Of a stretch of 64,000 bases of DNA, positions 61,801 to 64,000 are shown piece by piece. This DNA is from JAFKFH01 sp017307375 (GTDB taxonomy: Bacteria > Pseudomonadota > Alphaproteobacteria > Ferrovibrionales > Ferrovibrionaceae). The stretch lies in contig OZ245874.1 in the NCBI GenBank assembly GCA_965229335.1, positions 3,286,001 to 3,350,000 on the forward strand, given 5' to 3'. The stretch's first letter is position 1; each line of letters starts with the position of its first letter. The notes under the pieces are model-generated. The model made no database searches and was not told where the DNA came from. It saw only the letters and a program-made list of their open reading frames with translations. A program made the translations under genes and the position numbers.

Positions 61801-61817
61801 AATGCAAGATTTGCATT
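61801..61817. promoter_or_regulatory. LysR-type T-N11-A palindrome in the dgcN/lysR promoter
   Basis: AATGCAA-GAT-TTGCATT is a perfect 7-base inverted repeat containing a T-N11-A core, the standard LysR-family recognition form. It is 63 bases upstream of dgcN and 87 bases upstream of the preferred lysR start. Confidence 0.8.
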
Positions 61818-61903
61818 AGCGATTTGCCGGCCCGCTGCCTAGGATGGCGGCTTCTGGGCCGGGGGGCTCACGACAGAGAAAAACAACGGGGTGGGCGCAA
61901 GCG

Positions 61904-62854
61904 TTGGACATACGCTGGCTGCAGGATTTCCTGACGGTGGCCGAGGTCGGCAATTTCACCAGGGCCGCCGACAGCCGCAATTCGTCGCAGGCGGCCTTCT
62001 CGCGCCGTATCCAGTCGCTCGAATCCTGGCTTGGCGTCACCCTCGTCGACCGGTCGGTCTTTCCGACGCGGCTGACCCCGGAAGGCGATCGTTTCCGCCG
62101 CTACGCCGCCGACATCCTGTCGCTTGCCGGCGATGCCAAGGGCGAGTTGTCCGGCGTCCCCGCGCAGGAAAACATCCGCATCGCCATTCCCTATGCCCTG
62201 GCCACCGCGTCGCTGCCGCGCTGGTGGGCCGACTGGTCGCGGCAACGCAATCTCTCCTGCTCGGTGCAACTCGGCAACATCCACGATCTCGTCACCTCGC
62301 TGGTCGCCGGCAACGTCGATCTCCTGATCTGTTTCCATCACGCCCAGCAGCCGGTGCATCTCGACCCCGAGCATTTCGACCGCACCGTGATCGAGGCCGA
62401 GCGCTTACGCCCCTATGCGGCGCACGACCTGGTCGAGCGCGGCGAGGCCGTGTTTCCCGGCCGCGCCACTCGGCCTCTGCCACTTCTGATGTATACGCCC
62501 GGCATCTATTTTGCCCGTATCATCGACCTGACGCTTGCCGCCGCGCCGGAACCGCTGATCGGGCGCCGGGTGCTGGAAAGCGACATGTCGGACGTGCTGC
62601 GCGACATGGCGCTGGCCGGCTTCGGCATCGCCTGGCTGCCCGACCGCACGGTTGCCGCCGGCCGGCCCGGCCTGGTGCCGCTCGATGCCGAACCCTGGTC
62701 GCTCGACCTGTCGATCGTCGCCTTTCGCGACCGCGCCAATACCAGGCCTTCGGTCGACCGGCTCTGGGCCGACCTTGCCGGCCACCAGGCCCTTTCACCG
62801 CCGCCGCGCCGCAACGGCCGGCCGTATCGTTCCATCAGGAGGAGAGAAGCATAA
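61904..62854 (+). CDS. LysR-family transcriptional regulator
   Basis: A 316-residue regulator with the N-terminal winged helix MDIRWLQDFLTVAEVGNFTRAAD and FSRRIQSLESWLGVTLVDRS, then a substrate-binding domain. I chose the TTG at 61904 because it gives the normal LysR opening and GGGGTGG lies 9 bases upstream; ATG 61844 would add 20 residues without similarity. Divergent from dgcN. Its stop overlaps the ABC binding-protein gene (TAATG), so it is co-transcribed with the transporter. Confidence 0.9.
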   Translation: MDIRWLQDFLTVAEVGNFTRAADSRNSSQAAFSRRIQSLESWLGVTLVDRSVFPTRLTPEGDRFRRYAADILSLAGDAKGELSGVPAQENIRIAIPYALATASLPRWWADWSRQRNLSCSVQLGNIHDLVTSLVAGNVDLLICFHHAQQPVHLDPEHFDRTVIEAERLRPYAAHDLVERGEAVFPGRATRPLPLLMYTPGIYFARIIDLTLAAAPEPLIGRRVLESDMSDVLRDMALAGFGIAWLPDRTVAAGRPGLVPLDAEPWSLDLSIVAFRDRANTRPSVDRLWADLAGHQALSPPPRRNGRPYRSIRRREA

Positions 62855-63762
62855 TGCGCGTTACGACCCTTGCCGCCGCCCTGCTTGCCGCCAGCGCCAT
62901 CTGTGGCGGCGCCCAGGCCCAGGACCTGACCGGCACGCTGAAGAAGATCAAGGAAACCGGCTCGATCACCCTGGGCACCCGCGATTCCTCGGTGCCGTTC
63001 TCCTATCTCGACGACAAGCAGCAGCCGATCGGCTATGCGATGGACCTGTGCGGCCGCATCGTCGAGGCGGTGAAGGACGAACTGAAGCTGGCCAAGCTCG
63101 ACGTCAAGCTGAACCCGGTCACCTCGGCCACCCGCATTCCCTTGATGGCCAACGGCACCATCGACCTCGAATGCGGCTCGACGACCAACAATGTCGAGCG
63201 CCAGCAGCAGGTGTCGTTCACCATCACCCACTTCCTGACGGCCAGTCGCTGGGTCACCAAGAAGTCGGCCAACATCAAGAAGCTGACCGACCTGAAGGGC
63301 AAGACGGTGGTTTCGACCGCCGGCACCACCAACATCAAGCAGCTGAACGAGGCGAATGCCGCCCAGAATCTCGGCATCAATATCGTCGCGGCCAAGGATC
63401 ATGCCGAGGCCTTCCTGATGGTCGAGACCGACCGTGCGGTTGCCTTCGTGATGGACGACATCCTGCTGGCGGGCCTCGTCGCGGCCTCGAAGGCGCCGGC
63501 CGCCTACGAGATTTCCGAGGACGGCCTGTCCAAGCCCGAGCCCTACGGCATCATGCTGCGGCGCGACGACCCGGCCTTCAAGAAGGTCGTCGATGCGGCG
63601 ATGAGCAAGATCTACACCTCCGGCGAGATCACCAAGATCTACGACAAGTGGTTCATGAACCCGGTCCCGCCGAAGAACCTGAACCTCAACGTCCCGATGT
63701 CGGCCGGCCTGAAGAAGCTGATGACCAAGCCGACCGACAGCCCCAATCCGGACGATTACTGA
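62854..63762 (+). CDS. glutamate/aspartate-type ABC transporter substrate-binding protein
   Basis: A 302-residue periplasmic binding protein of family 3. The signal peptide ends near GAQAQD; the mature domain has GSITLGTRDSSVPFSYLDD, RIPLMANGTIDLECGSTTNNVER and TVVSTAGTTN, as in GltI. AGGAGGAGAG precedes the ATG. Next to a D-glutamate-type catabolic pair, the ligand could be D- or L-glutamate. Confidence 0.92.
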   Translation: MRVTTLAAALLAASAICGGAQAQDLTGTLKKIKETGSITLGTRDSSVPFSYLDDKQQPIGYAMDLCGRIVEAVKDELKLAKLDVKLNPVTSATRIPLMANGTIDLECGSTTNNVERQQQVSFTITHFLTASRWVTKKSANIKKLTDLKGKTVVSTAGTTNIKQLNEANAAQNLGINIVAAKDHAEAFLMVETDRAVAFVMDDILLAGLVAASKAPAAYEISEDGLSKPEPYGIMLRRDDPAFKKVVDAAMSKIYTSGEITKIYDKWFMNPVPPKNLNLNVPMSAGLKKLMTKPTDSPNPDDY

Positions 63763-63807
63763 CGGTACGGCGGCCGGGCGGGGAATGACGGGCGAGGGCT
63801 GGACGAC

Positions 63808-64000
63808 GTGAACTACAACTGGAACTGGGGCATCTTCTTCCAGCCCTCGCCCGAGGGGGCCGGCACCTATCTCGGCATGCTGGTCACCGGCCTGCAATGG
63901 ACGGTCGTGACCGCGCTGTGCTCCTGGGCGCTGGCCTTCACCCTCGGCTCGATCGTGGGCATCGTCCGCACGCTGCCCCAGGCCTGGGCCAGGCGGCTCG
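63808..64000 (+). CDS. amino acid ABC transporter permease (GltJ-like), 5' part
   Basis: The first 64 codons of a permease that runs off the window. The GTG start is followed by NYNWNWGIFFQPSPEGAGTYLGMLVTG, the usual opening of GltJ, and a hydrophobic helix WTVVTALCSWALAFTLGSIVG. It follows the binding-protein gene by 45 bases. Confidence 0.85.
   Translation, partial: MNYNWNWGIFFQPSPEGAGTYLGMLVTGLQWTVVTALCSWALAFTLGSIVGIVRTLPQAWARRL

Overview
The window is a gene-dense, high-GC bacterial chromosome segment with no tRNA, rRNA, insertion sequence, prophage or CRISPR array that I can see. Gene content and order point to an Alphaproteobacterium. The backbone rpoZ-spoT-pyrE-pdxJ-acpS ... lepB-rnc-era-recO-parC is typical of that class, and homospermidine synthase next to a fold-III ornithine decarboxylase, a DUF2842 protein, a Bpt aminoacyltransferase and CoxDE-type maturation factors all fit. 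The GC level and mixed metabolic genes suggest a free-living Rhodospirillales-like organism, but I cannot name a genus. REGION 1 (1-14.4 kb): the tail of a sulfite-oxidase-like enzyme, a PAS histidine kinase, a family-5 uracil-DNA glycosylase with an NYN nuclease, folK, an orphan TctC/Bug binding protein, the rpoZ-spoT-pyrE-pdxJ housekeeping run, an YnjBCD-type ABC importer, acpS, and a TetR/DinB divergent pair with a two-part palindromic operator candidate. REGION 2 (14.4-26.9 kb): a molybdenum-hydroxylase locus. Structural genes CoxS/CoxL/CoxM-like (form II active-site loop, so not a proven CO dehydrogenase) are followed by a tightly overlapped maturation operon: MoxR/CoxD, CoxE, two XdhC-family proteins, a MoeA-like/MocA fusion, then unexpectedly a SufU-like Fe-S scaffold and a cytoplasmic PAS histidine kinase. 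REGION 3 (26.9-30.7 kb): methionine aminopeptidase, then a persulfide/sulfide detoxification cluster: a BigR/SqrR-type repressor with the sensing cysteine pair, an AT-rich operator, two YeeE/YedE sulfur-transport half proteins, a persulfide dioxygenase and a TauE/SafE exporter. REGION 4 (30.7-37.9 kb): a YkgJ cysteine-cluster protein, a tiny membrane protein, a Panacea-domain protein, a secreted trypsin-like protease with two C-terminal repeat modules, a putative glycosyltransferase, and a BtaA-like aminolipid synthase overlapped by a GNAT-like protein with no BtaB methyltransferase nearby. REGION 5 (37.9-44.2 kb): lepB-rnc-era-recO-parC-uppP, mostly with 1-4 nt overlaps. REGION 6 (44.2-50.7 kb): polyamine genes speB, odc and hss; odc has a roughly 360-nt leader holding an 11-codon ORF with a strong Shine-Dalgarno, in the place where the alphaproteobacterial speF RNA motif is known. 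REGION 7 (50.7-58.9 kb): bpt, an unknown protein, nitronate monooxygenase, an AraC regulator, an SDR with a StyA-like flavoprotein monooxygenase, a HAD dehalogenase and a secreted hydrolase. REGION 8 (59-64 kb): a D-glutamate-type locus: dgcN-dgcA-araC on one strand, and a LysR regulator with a glutamate-type ABC transporter on the other, sharing a promoter that holds a perfect LysR-type T-N11-A palindrome. A recurring architectural trait is that convergent neighbours overlap at their 3' ends (eight pairs), twice by sharing a palindromic stop (CTAG, TTAA). The best candidates for something undescribed are the BtaA/GNAT pair, the SufU-like scaffold plus histidine kinase appended to the molybdenum-hydroxylase maturation operon, and the odc leader.
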